Origin: Bacillota bacterium
GTDB taxonomy: Bacteria > Bacillota > Negativicutes > Sporomusales > UBA7701
Assembly (NCBI GenBank): GCA_023415775.1
Contig: JAEZJM010000019.1
Coordinates: 310,001-374,000 of the forward strand
Direction of reading: 5' to 3'
Length of the DNA stretch: 64,000 nt
Shown here piece by piece: positions 35,044-43,193 of this stretch; the first letter of the stretch is position 1; every line of letters starts with the position of its first letter. Below the pieces are notes generated by a model that saw only the letters and a program-made list of their open reading frames with translations, was not told where the DNA came from and made no database searches. The translations under genes were made by a program, and so were the position numbers.

Positions 35044-35764
35044 GCTAAAAGGAGTATCGAAAAACTTCGGTCCGCTGGCCGTCCTCAAAAACGTCTCGCT
35101 GACCGTCGCCGCCGGCGAAGTCGTCGTCGTCATCGGCCCCAGCGGCTCGGGCAAAAGCACGCTTCTGCGGACGATCAACGGCCTGGAAACGATCAGGGAA
35201 GGGGAGATAACCGTCGACGGCATCTCCGTTCACGCCAGCCCCGACAACCTCCACAAAGCCCGCCAGCTCACCGGCATGGTCTTCCAGCAGTTCAACCTCT
35301 TCAACCACAAAAACGTCCTCGACAACATCACCATGGGGCCCATCCACGTTCAGGGCAAGACGCGCTCCGCGGCCGAGGACATCGCCCTCAAGCTGCTGAA
35401 CAGGGTCGGCCTCCCGGAAAAAGCCCACGCCTACCCCTCGCGCCTGTCCGGCGGGCAGCAGCAGCGCGTGGCCATCGCCCGGGCTTTAGCGATGCGGCCC
35501 AAAGTCATGCTCTTCGACGAGCCCACCTCCGCCCTCGACCCGGAAATGATCGCCGAAGTGCTCGACGTCATGAAAGGGCTGGTCCAGGACGGCATGACGA
35601 TGATCGTCGTCACCCACGAAATGGGCTTCGCCCGCGAAGTCGCCGACCGCGTCATCTTCATGGACGAAGGAGCGATCGTCGAGCAAGCCTCCCCGGCCGA
35701 ATTCTTCGCCGCCCCGAAAAACGAACGCACAAAACTATTTCTCAGCAAAGTATTGAACCACTAA
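35036..35764 (+). CDS. Amino acid ABC transporter ATP-binding protein (GlnQ type)
   Basis: This 242-residue ATPase has Walker A GPSGSGKST near residue 34, signature LSGGQQQRVAIARAL near 136, Walker B VMLFDEPTSALDPE and the H-loop TMIVVTHEMGFA. It starts at GTG within the end of the permease gene (coupled translation) and ends at a shared terminator. Confidence 0.93.
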   Translation: MIELKGVSKNFGPLAVLKNVSLTVAAGEVVVVIGPSGSGKSTLLRTINGLETIREGEITVDGISVHASPDNLHKARQLTGMVFQQFNLFNHKNVLDNITMGPIHVQGKTRSAAEDIALKLLNRVGLPEKAHAYPSRLSGGQQQRVAIARALAMRPKVMLFDEPTSALDPEMIAEVLDVMKGLVQDGMTMIVVTHEMGFAREVADRVIFMDEGAIVEQASPAEFFAAPKNERTKLFLSKVLNH

Positions 35765-35767
35765 AAA

Positions 35768-35794
35768 AATCCCGGCGCATCTTGCGCCGGGATT
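35768..35794. terminator. Terminator between convergent genes
   Basis: AATCCCGGCGCA (35768-35779) pairs perfectly with TGCGCCGGGATT (35783-35794). On the minus strand TTTTTT follows, so it is strongest for the membrane-protein gene, but it also separates the plus-strand ABC operon. Confidence 0.85.
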
Positions 35795-35798
35795 CCGT

Positions 35799-37487
35799 TT
35801 ATTCCCTCACCTTTATATCCTTCAGCCCGTAGTAGCGGATCAGCCCGCCCTTCGACACCGAATTGTTCAGCTCCACAAAATACACGTGCCTCAGCACCCG
35901 GTTCTTCACCGACAGCGGCTCCAGCTCCACATACGTCGCCCCCGCGGCGACCCGCCGCTCCAGGTACGCCATCCGCGCCCCGTCCTCGCGGTGGATGACG
36001 GAGTACTGGTAGAGCGCCGCCGCCGCCATCGGGAAAAACATCAGCGCCGCCACCGCCGCCACGAACCGTCGCTTCGCCCCGTCGCCCAGCACGGCGGCTT
36101 TCACAGCCGGCAGCGTCAGCAGGCTCGCCGCGGCGATAATCAGGAAGACCACCGACCCGTAGCCCGCCCGTCCGGGAAAGGTCGGCGCCGGGAGCATCGC
36201 CAGATTGTTTATCACCGCCAGCGCCACGCACACCGCCGCGAACAGGCACACCGGGCAGGCGGCCAGCACTTCGCGCCGCTTCACCTGCGCCAGCAGCGCG
36301 CCCACATCCGCCTTCCTCAGCGCCAGGCGGCGGAAAGCGAACTTCGCCAGCTGCGTCATAATCAGCAGATACAGCACCACTTCCTCCAGACCGGACAGCG
36401 TGCGGGTAAGCTGGGCCTTGAAGTGGGCCGTCGCCACCCCCAGCGGCACAGCAACATTGTTGATAAGTCCGTTCGCGGCCCACTTGGCGGCGAACTGCCC
36501 ATTAAGCAGCGAAGCCAGCATCACCAGCGCCAGCGCTATGCGGACGGCGCCCCAGACGTCGAAGCCGCCCCGCTCCGGGAGCGCCGGCATTGTGAGGCCC
36601 TTCTGCCGGGCATGCGCGGTTACCAGGATACGCCACGCCAGCACCAGGAAAATCACCGCCGGGATGACCCCGAGGAAAATCTCCAGACCGGCCGCCAGCT
36701 GGTTGGTGAAATGGATAAAGAACTTCGGCCCCTTGCCGTAGCGCACGAAATTGCCGGGAGCGACCACCAGCAGCGCAAAGCCGAGCAGCGACCCCGCCAG
36801 GCCGGGCGCCATCCACTTCCGCAGCGCGCCCCGCCGCCAGGCGAGCCAGGTCAGGCCCGCCGCCGCCAGGATCATCGTCGCCGCCGTATTTTCGATCGTC
36901 CAGCTAGCGGCCACGCCGCCCAGGAACATCCCCGCGGCGGCCAGCCAGCCGTCCGCGAGCAGCGGCTTGCCGATATAATCGAAATGGTACGGCAGCAGGA
37001 ACGCGAAAATCAGCACCGCCGTCAAAAGGTACACACACGCCCCCGTCATCCACACGTTCGTCAGCGCCCAGTCCGGCAAACCGAACCAGCAGAAAACGAT
37101 AATAAGACCAAGTATGTACGGGTTGAAGCGCAGCGTGACCTCCCGCTGCGAATGCCAGTATATCAGCGCCATCAGCGCCACGTACAGCAAAGCGTTGAAC
37201 GGATTGAACCATTCCTTGCCGACCAGCAGAAAGCCGTCCAGCACCAAGAAATCCACCATCCGGCCTCCGTGCTGGAAATAGTGAAGATACAGCGACCGGA
37301 AAACATCCGGCCACGACGCCAGCCGCTCCAGCGTGTTCCACACCAGCGCGTACTCGTAGTCGTCGCGATGCAGCGGCATCAGATAATTGAGCGCGTACAT
37401 ATAAAGGAACAGCAGCGCCAGCATCGCCAGCGACACAATATTCCCCCTCGTCATCCTGCCGTTTTCCTCCGCCGCCAAAGCCGTCAT
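35799..37487 (-). CDS. Polytopic membrane protein, DUF6056-like
   Basis: This is an integral membrane protein of about 562 residues with some 12-14 hydrophobic segments. The first loop has HRDDYEYALVWNT and HGGRMVDF, a pattern seen in the DUF6056-type, GT-C-like glycosyltransferase-related proteins, where acidic residues in the first loop matter. A soluble tail of about 65 residues ends the protein. ATG 37487 has GGAGAAAGG close upstream; ATG 37454 with GGAGGA is also possible. It is a single gene. A function in surface polysaccharide building is a guess from fold type only. Confidence 0.7.
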   Translation of the reverse strand: MTALAAEENGRMTRGNIVSLAMLALLFLYMYALNYLMPLHRDDYEYALVWNTLERLASWPDVFRSLYLHYFQHGGRMVDFLVLDGFLLVGKEWFNPFNALLYVALMALIYWHSQREVTLRFNPYILGLIIVFCWFGLPDWALTNVWMTGACVYLLTAVLIFAFLLPYHFDYIGKPLLADGWLAAAGMFLGGVAASWTIENTAATMILAAAGLTWLAWRRGALRKWMAPGLAGSLLGFALLVVAPGNFVRYGKGPKFFIHFTNQLAAGLEIFLGVIPAVIFLVLAWRILVTAHARQKGLTMPALPERGGFDVWGAVRIALALVMLASLLNGQFAAKWAANGLINNVAVPLGVATAHFKAQLTRTLSGLEEVVLYLLIMTQLAKFAFRRLALRKADVGALLAQVKRREVLAACPVCLFAAVCVALAVINNLAMLPAPTFPGRAGYGSVVFLIIAAASLLTLPAVKAAVLGDGAKRRFVAAVAALMFFPMAAAALYQYSVIHREDGARMAYLERRVAAGATYVELEPLSVKNRVLRHVYFVELNNSVSKGGLIRYYGLKDIKVRE

Positions 37488-37605
37488 CCTTTCTCCGCAA
37501 ACCGCATCATTCCCCATATTTCCATCTTTTTGGCCAAAATCCTTGTTGCCCTACATTATCTTCCCCAAATCCGATGCCGGCATTATCTGCCGCCTGGCCA
37601 AAAAC

Positions 37606-37645
37606 CTAGCGTCCCTACCCCCGCGAACGGGGGAGGGGACGCTAG
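37606..37645 (-). terminator. Terminator of the GGDEF/HD-GYP gene
   Basis: An 18-position stem (37606-37623 with 37628-37645, one G-T pair and one mismatch) closes over CGAA. On the minus strand it is followed by TTTTT, 31 bases after the stop codon of the regulator gene. Confidence 0.85.
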
Positions 37646-37676
37646 CATTATCGCGTATCATTTCCCGGCCTTGTCC

Positions 37677-40379
37677 TTACGCCGGCTCTCCCAGCACCTT
37701 CTCCACGAAAATCTCGACAAGCGCGGGGTCGAACTGGCGGCCCGCGCCCAGCCGCAGCTCCGCAACCGCCTCCTTGTCCGTCATCGCGCCGCGAAAACTG
37801 CGGTAGCTCGTCATGGCGTCATAAGCGTCGGCGATGTGGATGATCCTGGACGGCAAAGGAATCTCCGCCCCCCTTATCCCCTTGGGATAGCCGCCGCCGT
37901 CCCACCGCTCGTGGTGGGCGAGCACGTAATCCGCCATCTCCGACAAATGGTTGACCGTCCTGAGAATGCGGTAGCCGATTTCCGGGTGGCGCCTGATCTC
38001 CGTCCACTCGACATCGGTAAGCTTGCCCGGCTTATTCAGGATCTCGTCCGCTATGGCGATCTTGCCGATATCGTGGAGCAGCCCGGCGTTGCCGAGCGCG
38101 TCCACGTCGCCGCCAGGCAGCCCGAGAGCCTCGCCCGTCCGCCGGCACAGCTCGGCGACCCTGCGCGAGTGCGCCTCCTCGATGTCGTTCTTCTCGTACA
38201 GCGCGGCGACGATCGTCGTGATCGTCTGGCCGAGCATATCCGGGCTCTCGAACAGCTTTGTGCGGTACATCTGATCGTCAGCCTTCTTGACGACCTCCTC
38301 GATCGCCTCCCCGGCTGCGGTCTTCGTGCAATACCCGAAGGAAAGCGACACCGCGACCGAACCCACCGTTTCCCCGGCGGCGATAGCCTTGATGCTCCTG
38401 ATGATCTGCTCGGCCGCGGCGGCGCCCGTGCGCGGCATGAGAATCACGAACTCGTCGCCGCCCAGCCTGGCGATCACGTCGCTGGCGCGGCAGCCCCCCG
38501 TCAGCGCTTCGGCCGCCTTCACCAGCAGCTTGTCGCCCACGGCGTGGCCCAGGGAATCGTTGACCAGCTTCAGGCCGTTGACGTCGGCCACCGCCACCGT
38601 CAGCGGCAGGTTGCCCGGCGTATCCAGCCGCAGCAGCTCGCTCTCGTAAAACCGGCGGTTATAAAGCCCGGTAAGCTGATCGTGGTTGCTCAGGTACACG
38701 ATCTCGGCCTGCGTCTTCTTCCGCTCGGAGATATCGAAGAACGTCACAACCGCGCCGACGATCCTGCCGTCGCGGTACTGGGGGTAAGAGAAATATTCCA
38801 CAGGGAAAAACGTGCCGTCGGCCCGCCGGAAAACCTCGTCGTCGGCATGCACCCTATCGCCGCCGCGCAGCGTCTGCAAGACCCGGCAGTCCTCCTCCGC
38901 GATGGCGCTGCCGTCGCTGCGCCTGGTATGCAGCTTGCGGTGCATGTTTTCCCCGATCAGCTCCTTCGGCCTGCCGTACCCAAGCATCCGCAGGCAGCTG
39001 GCGTTGCAGAACGTGCAGTTGCCGTCCGGATCGAGGCCGTAGATTGCCTCGGCGGTCGAATCCAGCAACTGGCGGATGTTATCCTCGCTGTCCTTTAACT
39101 GCTGCACCGTCTTTTCCAGCCGCATCGTCCGCTCGCGGATACGCTCCTCCAGCGTATGGATCAGGGCGTCGATCTGGTCGGCCATCCTGTTGAAGGCGAC
39201 CGACAGCTTGCCGATCTCGTCAGGCCGCACCACCTGGGCGCGCTCGCCGAAATCGCCGCCCGCAAACTTCTCCGTCGTCCTTATCAGGTCATAAACCGGC
39301 CTGAAGGCGATCTCCGTGCTCTTCACATAAATCAGAATAGCCAGCGCGATGGCGAGCACCGCGAAAAGCAGCGAAAACTGGAGGCTCGCCATGAACCCGG
39401 CCATGAACGGGCCTTTCGGGATAGCCGTGATTATCAGCCAGTTGAGGCCGTCCCGGTTGTACTCGGTCACCTTGACCAACAGCCCGTTCTTATCCGCCAA
39501 CGCCGCCGCTGCGGTTCCGGACGCGTCCAGATACCGCCGCCAGGCATCCGCGATCGCCGCGTTCTCGGTCTCCCGGACCGAGATCCTCCTGATGCCGCCG
39601 CCGTCCTGCGGCGCAAAGTTCGGCCAGCCCTGCGAGTTCGCCACCAGATAGCCGCTGTCCTTCTCGACGATATACGCCATCGTCTCCCCGCTCTTCACCA
39701 CCTCGCGCAGGTAGCCGTTCATCTTCGACAGCGTAATGTGCGTTCCCAGCACGCCCATGAGAACGCCGTCCCGGTCATATAGCGGCCAGGCCGCCGAAAT
39801 CGCCAGATCGTCGATCAAAAAGTGGTTGTAGATAGGGGAGAACACCGGTCTTCCCGCCGCCTTGGCGATCTTATACCAATCCCTTGTCCGGGGATCGAAT
39901 TTCCCGGTCTCGTGCACCAGCTTCCCGGCCGCAAGCTCGGATGTCACGGCGTAATAGCGGGTTCTGCCGCCGGTCAGCGCGTTGTTCTCGTACACCTCGA
40001 TCTCGTTCTGCGCGTTGCGGCGCGCCCCGTAGAATTCGCCGTTCTCCGCGCCGTACGTGAAGCTGTAAACCTCGTCGCCGGTCGCCTGCAGCACGCTGGC
40101 GAAATACAGCTCGCGCTCGCGCTTATCCTCCAGTGTGATCGCCTTCCGGCCGATCAGGTTGCGGTTGGCCTCGTTGACATGGCGGGTAGCGCCGATCAGG
40201 CCGTCGATACGGCCGATAATGACGCTGTCCGTGCCGGCCTGGATCTCGGCCGCCATCCGCTCGGTGGAAGATTGCCAGTTGGCGAACGCGAAATAGCCGA
40301 CGATGCCGAACGTCGCCACCATCAGCGCAACGAAAGATATTACAATAAGCGACCGCAGCGAACCGCCGATTGCCGACAA
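37677..40379 (-). CDS. Cache-HAMP-PAS-GGDEF-HD-GYP signalling protein
   Basis: This is a membrane sensor that can make and degrade cyclic di-GMP. Its 900 residues comprise an N-terminal helix (about 10-32), an extracytoplasmic double-Cache sensor (about 33-330), a second helix (about 332-352), a HAMP domain (about 355-410), PAS with C-terminal PAC (about 430-550), GGDEF (about 555-715) with intact RLGGDEF, and HD-GYP (about 720-900). The HD-GYP part has LLHDIGKIAI and HHERWDGGGYPKG, so the phosphodiesterase site is complete. The start is TTG with GGGGAAGAAG nearby. A dyad overlaps the probable promoter. Confidence 0.93.
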   Translation of the reverse strand: MSAIGGSLRSLIVISFVALMVATFGIVGYFAFANWQSSTERMAAEIQAGTDSVIIGRIDGLIGATRHVNEANRNLIGRKAITLEDKRERELYFASVLQATGDEVYSFTYGAENGEFYGARRNAQNEIEVYENNALTGGRTRYYAVTSELAAGKLVHETGKFDPRTRDWYKIAKAAGRPVFSPIYNHFLIDDLAISAAWPLYDRDGVLMGVLGTHITLSKMNGYLREVVKSGETMAYIVEKDSGYLVANSQGWPNFAPQDGGGIRRISVRETENAAIADAWRRYLDASGTAAAALADKNGLLVKVTEYNRDGLNWLIITAIPKGPFMAGFMASLQFSLLFAVLAIALAILIYVKSTEIAFRPVYDLIRTTEKFAGGDFGERAQVVRPDEIGKLSVAFNRMADQIDALIHTLEERIRERTMRLEKTVQQLKDSEDNIRQLLDSTAEAIYGLDPDGNCTFCNASCLRMLGYGRPKELIGENMHRKLHTRRSDGSAIAEEDCRVLQTLRGGDRVHADDEVFRRADGTFFPVEYFSYPQYRDGRIVGAVVTFFDISERKKTQAEIVYLSNHDQLTGLYNRRFYESELLRLDTPGNLPLTVAVADVNGLKLVNDSLGHAVGDKLLVKAAEALTGGCRASDVIARLGGDEFVILMPRTGAAAAEQIIRSIKAIAAGETVGSVAVSLSFGYCTKTAAGEAIEEVVKKADDQMYRTKLFESPDMLGQTITTIVAALYEKNDIEEAHSRRVAELCRRTGEALGLPGGDVDALGNAGLLHDIGKIAIADEILNKPGKLTDVEWTEIRRHPEIGYRILRTVNHLSEMADYVLAHHERWDGGGYPKGIRGAEIPLPSRIIHIADAYDAMTSYRSFRGAMTDKEAVAELRLGAGRQFDPALVEIFVEKVLGEPA

Positions 40380-40430
40380 CTCTTCTTCCCCACCCGACGA
40401 AACAATATTTATCCTGAATTATGACAAAAG

Positions 40431-40447
40431 TTGTAGTATTTCTACAA
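40431..40447. promoter_or_regulatory. Dyad at the promoter of the GGDEF/HD-GYP gene
   Basis: TTGTAG and CTACAA (40431-40436, 40442-40447) form a 6-5-6 dyad. On the minus strand TTGTAG also serves as a -35 box, with CATAAT 18 bases further on, about 30-40 bases before the TTG start. This suggests repressor control. Confidence 0.4.
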
Positions 40448-40532
40448 TAATTATAAGCTATTGCATATTTCTTTGCCATAAATACTTCCGGCGCCTGTTA
40501 CAGGACACGCTCCTTATCGCCGACGCAGGCAT

Positions 40533-40577
40533 AAAAAAGCGCCCCCGCCCCGCGAACGGGGGAAGGGGCGCTTTTTT
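40533..40577. terminator. Terminator of the LysE gene
   Basis: AAAAAAGCGCCCC (40533-40545) pairs with GGGGCGCTTTTTT (40565-40577), with CCCCG / CGGGG inside over CGAA. It lies 8 bases beyond the LysE-family stop codon on the minus strand and has a T-run in both directions. Confidence 0.9.
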
Positions 40578-40584
40578 CCCGGCT

Positions 40585-41238
40585 TTACCGGCCGCCGAGA
40601 GCCATCTTTACCCCCAGCGCCACCAGCAGCGCGCCGGTCACCGCCTTGATGCCCGCCTGGATGCGGGCCCGCAGCAGATAATGGCGCACCTTGAAAATCA
40701 GGGCGATCAGCAGCGCGTACCAGCACAGCAGCAGGCCGATAAAAACCGCCGTCAAAAGCAGCGACTGCACGATAAGGCTTTCGTGCCCGTTCATGTATTG
40801 CGGATAGATCGACAGGAAGATGAACGACGTCTGGATATTGAGGATATTGGTCGTGAAGCCCTTGGCGAACGACTTCAGGCCGTTCTCGCCGGCTGCTTCG
40901 CGACTGGCGGCGGCCGCATCGGCAGCCGAAGCGGCGCGGCGCAGGCGGTTGGCGCTCACCAGGCTCGTCACCCCGAGGTAGGCGATATAGCCCGCCCCGA
41001 TCAGCTTCACCGCGCCGTGCAGGCTGGGAGACTGCGTAATCAGCAGCGAAATTCCCAGACCGGACAGCGACGCGTGGATGAGCATCGACGAGGCTACGCC
41101 AATAACGTTGAGCGCCGCGGCCCGCGGCCCGATCGTTATCCCCGACTGGAGGACAAGCACCTGATTGGGGCCGGGCGTGATTATCATCAGCACCATCACG
41201 ACGGCGAACGAAAAAAGCTCCGGCATTGCGAGCGGCAA
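40585..41238 (-). CDS. LysE family exporter
   Basis: This 217-residue membrane exporter of the LysE/RhtB family has about six helices. The diagnostic ITPGPNQVLVLQSG is near residue 20, and the glycine- and alanine-rich middle helices fit. Such proteins excrete amino acids; the substrate is not predictable. The start is either TTG at 41238 (GGGGTG just upstream) or ATG at 41226 (no clear site). Confidence 0.85.
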   Translation of the reverse strand: MPLAMPELFSFAVVMVLMIITPGPNQVLVLQSGITIGPRAAALNVIGVASSMLIHASLSGLGISLLITQSPSLHGAVKLIGAGYIAYLGVTSLVSANRLRRAASAADAAAASREAAGENGLKSFAKGFTTNILNIQTSFIFLSIYPQYMNGHESLIVQSLLLTAVFIGLLLCWYALLIALIFKVRHYLLRARIQAGIKAVTGALLVALGVKMALGGR

Positions 41239-41397
41239 GTTAACACCCCGTTTGCGCGTATTAGGACGTTACCATTGTAAAACAGCGCCTCCTATCCGGT
41301 CAATACCGGCGTGCGCCGCCGGCAGGATATCCGCGGCAGCGCCAATTATTTTCATCGCCGCGGGCAAGCTAAAAAAGGTGCCTGGCGAAGGAAACTT

Positions 41398-41427
41398 TTG
41401 ATTAACCGCCGGCCATTCTGGTATACT
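41398..41427 (+). promoter_or_regulatory. Promoter of the cyclophilin gene
   Basis: TTGATT (41398-41403), an 18-base spacer and TATACT (41422-41427) lie 42 bases before the ATG. Confidence 0.6.
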
Positions 41428-41469
41428 TTTACCTGACTGTATCTATGCATCTTACTGGAGGACTGAACA

Positions 41470-42087
41470 ATGAACAAAACCCTGACGACCATCCTGACCA
41501 TCATCGCCTGCCTGGCGCTCATCCTGCCCGGGTGCGCCGCCAAAGCCCCGCAGCAACCGGCCCAGCCCGAGAAGAAGGCGACCCCCGCCCCCGCCGCGGT
41601 CAACGTCGGCTCCCCCGCCAACAGCCGGGCCACCTTCGAGACCTCGCTCGGCGTCTTCAAAGTCGAACTCTTCGAAGACAAAGCGCCCGTCACCGCCAAA
41701 AACTTCATCACCCTCGCCGACAAAGGCTTCTTCAACGGCCTCATCTTCCACCGCGTCATCGACGGCTTCATGATCCAGGGCGGCGACCCCAGAGGCAACG
41801 GCACCGGCGGTCCCGGCTACACCATCGCCGACGAATTCGCCAAAGACCTGCGCCACGCCTCCGAAGGCGTCCTGTCGATGGCCAACGCCGGCCCCAACAC
41901 CGGCGGCTCGCAGTTTTTCATCACCCTCAAGGCCACCCCCTGGCTCGACGACAAGCACGCCGTCTTCGGCAAAGTCGTCGAAGGCATGGACGTCGTCCGC
42001 GCCATCGGCAAAGTCAAAACCGGCCCCAACGACAAACCCGCCACCGACGTCGTCATCAAAAAAATAACCGTCGCCAAACCGCAGTAA
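41470..42087 (+). CDS. Peptidyl-prolyl cis-trans isomerase, cyclophilin type, lipoprotein
   Basis: This is an exported, lipid-anchored cyclophilin that speeds proline isomerisation in proteins outside the cytosol. The lipobox LPGC is at about residues 19-22, then a proline- and alanine-rich linker to about residue 55. The cyclophilin domain follows with FHRVIDGFMIQGGDP, GVLSMANAGPNTGGSQFFI and WLDDKHAVFGKV, all intact. TGGAGG precedes the ATG. Confidence 0.92.
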   Translation: MNKTLTTILTIIACLALILPGCAAKAPQQPAQPEKKATPAPAAVNVGSPANSRATFETSLGVFKVELFEDKAPVTAKNFITLADKGFFNGLIFHRVIDGFMIQGGDPRGNGTGGPGYTIADEFAKDLRHASEGVLSMANAGPNTGGSQFFITLKATPWLDDKHAVFGKVVEGMDVVRAIGKVKTGPNDKPATDVVIKKITVAKPQ

Positions 42088-42108
42088 AAGAGCCCGGCGA
42101 TATTTTCC

Positions 42109-42137
42109 TTTACACCTCCCGGACGCTGGCCTATAAT
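42109..42137 (+). promoter_or_regulatory. Promoter abutting the VTT-domain gene start
   Basis: TTTACA (42109-42114), a 17-base spacer and TATAAT (42132-42137) place the transcription start within 1-3 bases of the GTG at 42146, so the mRNA may be leaderless. Confidence 0.55.
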
Positions 42138-42145
42138 TAAACCTT

Positions 42146-42796
42146 GTGAGACACTACATCCAAACCGCGATCAGGCCCGCCGCCGGCGTATACCTCGCCG
42201 GCTTCGCCGCCCTGGGAATACTATACGTATACGGCTACGGCATCGAACGGTTCAGGCCCGAGACGATCGGCGACACGTTGGCCTCCCTGGGATACTGGGG
42301 CCCGTGCCTCTACATCCTCGGCAACATCGTCCGGCCGTTCTTCTTTTTCCCCGCCATCGTCCTCGGCATCGCCGGCGGCCTGGCCTTCGGCCCGCTGTGG
42401 GGCGCCGTCTACCTCGTCGTCGGCACAGTCGGGGGAGCGGCCCTCTGCTTCGCCGCCGCCCGTCTCCTCGGCCGCGACGGGCTCAAGCGGGTCTTGCCGT
42501 CCTGGCTGCCGCTCGCCCGCATCGACGACAAAGTCGCCCGCCACGGCTTCAGAGCCATCCTGCTGCTGCGCTTCGCCCCCGTCCTGCCGTGGGACGCCGT
42601 CAGCTTCCTTGCCGGCCTCTCGGGCGTGCGCTTCTGGCCTTACCTCTGGGCCACGCTCCTCGGCAGCATCCCCGGCGCGGTCGCCTTCGCCTGCCTCGGC
42701 AGCGCCCTTTTGGGCCCCCTCTCCGCCGCCCTGGCCGTCGCCGCCCTCATCGCCGCCGCCTGCCTCTGCCTCCGCTTCCGCAGCAGCCGCGGCTGA
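42146..42796 (+). CDS. TVP38/TMEM64 family (VTT domain) membrane protein
   Basis: This is a 216-residue membrane protein of the DedA/VTT superfamily, whose members are lipid scramblase- or transporter-like. The VTT segment is clear: FFFFPAIVLGIAGGLAFGP near residue 62, then a re-entrant glycine-rich stretch and LLLRFAPVLPWDAVSFLAGL near 130. It begins at GTG with no ribosome site and a TATAAT box ending eight bases earlier. A terminator (42824-42855) follows. Confidence 0.85.
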   Translation: MRHYIQTAIRPAAGVYLAGFAALGILYVYGYGIERFRPETIGDTLASLGYWGPCLYILGNIVRPFFFFPAIVLGIAGGLAFGPLWGAVYLVVGTVGGAALCFAAARLLGRDGLKRVLPSWLPLARIDDKVARHGFRAILLLRFAPVLPWDAVSFLAGLSGVRFWPYLWATLLGSIPGAVAFACLGSALLGPLSAALAVAALIAAACLCLRFRSSRG

Positions 42797-42823
42797 CCCC
42801 GCCACTTGCGCCCCAAAGCCTCC

Positions 42824-42855
42824 GCCCCGCCAACGGGCCGGGGCTTTTCTTTTTT
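42824..42855 (+). terminator. Terminator after the VTT-domain gene
   Basis: GCCCCG (42824-42829) pairs with CGGGGC (42839-42844), followed by TTTTCTTTTTT. Confidence 0.75.
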
Positions 42856-43044
42856 CCGCCCCGCCAGCCCCTTACCCCGCCCATACACTGCAAATCCCCC
42901 CGCACCCCTTCCAACCGCGGTTCCGGGGTACCCTTTCGCCGCCCGCAAAAAAATATTCCTGAAACTATGCTAAAAAATTCTTTTTATTAAGCCATCGCGG
43001 AGGATTATGAGGTCATAAAGGTGAATTCTTACTATGGTGTATTC

Positions 43045-43054
43045 GTGTATACAC
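43045..43054. promoter_or_regulatory. Palindrome in the long nifJ leader
   Basis: The perfect palindrome GTGTATACAC lies in the 338-base gap (42856-43193) before nifJ, preceded by a related GTGTATTC. It is a candidate regulator site. The rest of the leader has an AT-rich patch (42950-43010) likely to hold the promoter, then a GC-rich stretch with no clear feature. Confidence 0.35.
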
Positions 43055-43193
43055 TTGTTATCCTGGTGCCATCGCGCGAGGTGACTGCTGCGTTCGACTG
43101 GTCTGGCCACCATTCCGGCCGGCCCCCGTCCAGCCCGTTCCGCCGCGCCGCGCCCCAGGTGCAATAGTACCGTTAGAAAGGATGAGAAAAATT

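Noticed and set aside
35886..39098. A plus-strand open frame of 1070 codons, antisense to two genes.
   Set aside because: It crosses the gap between two well-supported minus-strand genes, is full of Arg, His, Gln and Pro, and has no family features. It arises from strong GC bias at third codon positions.
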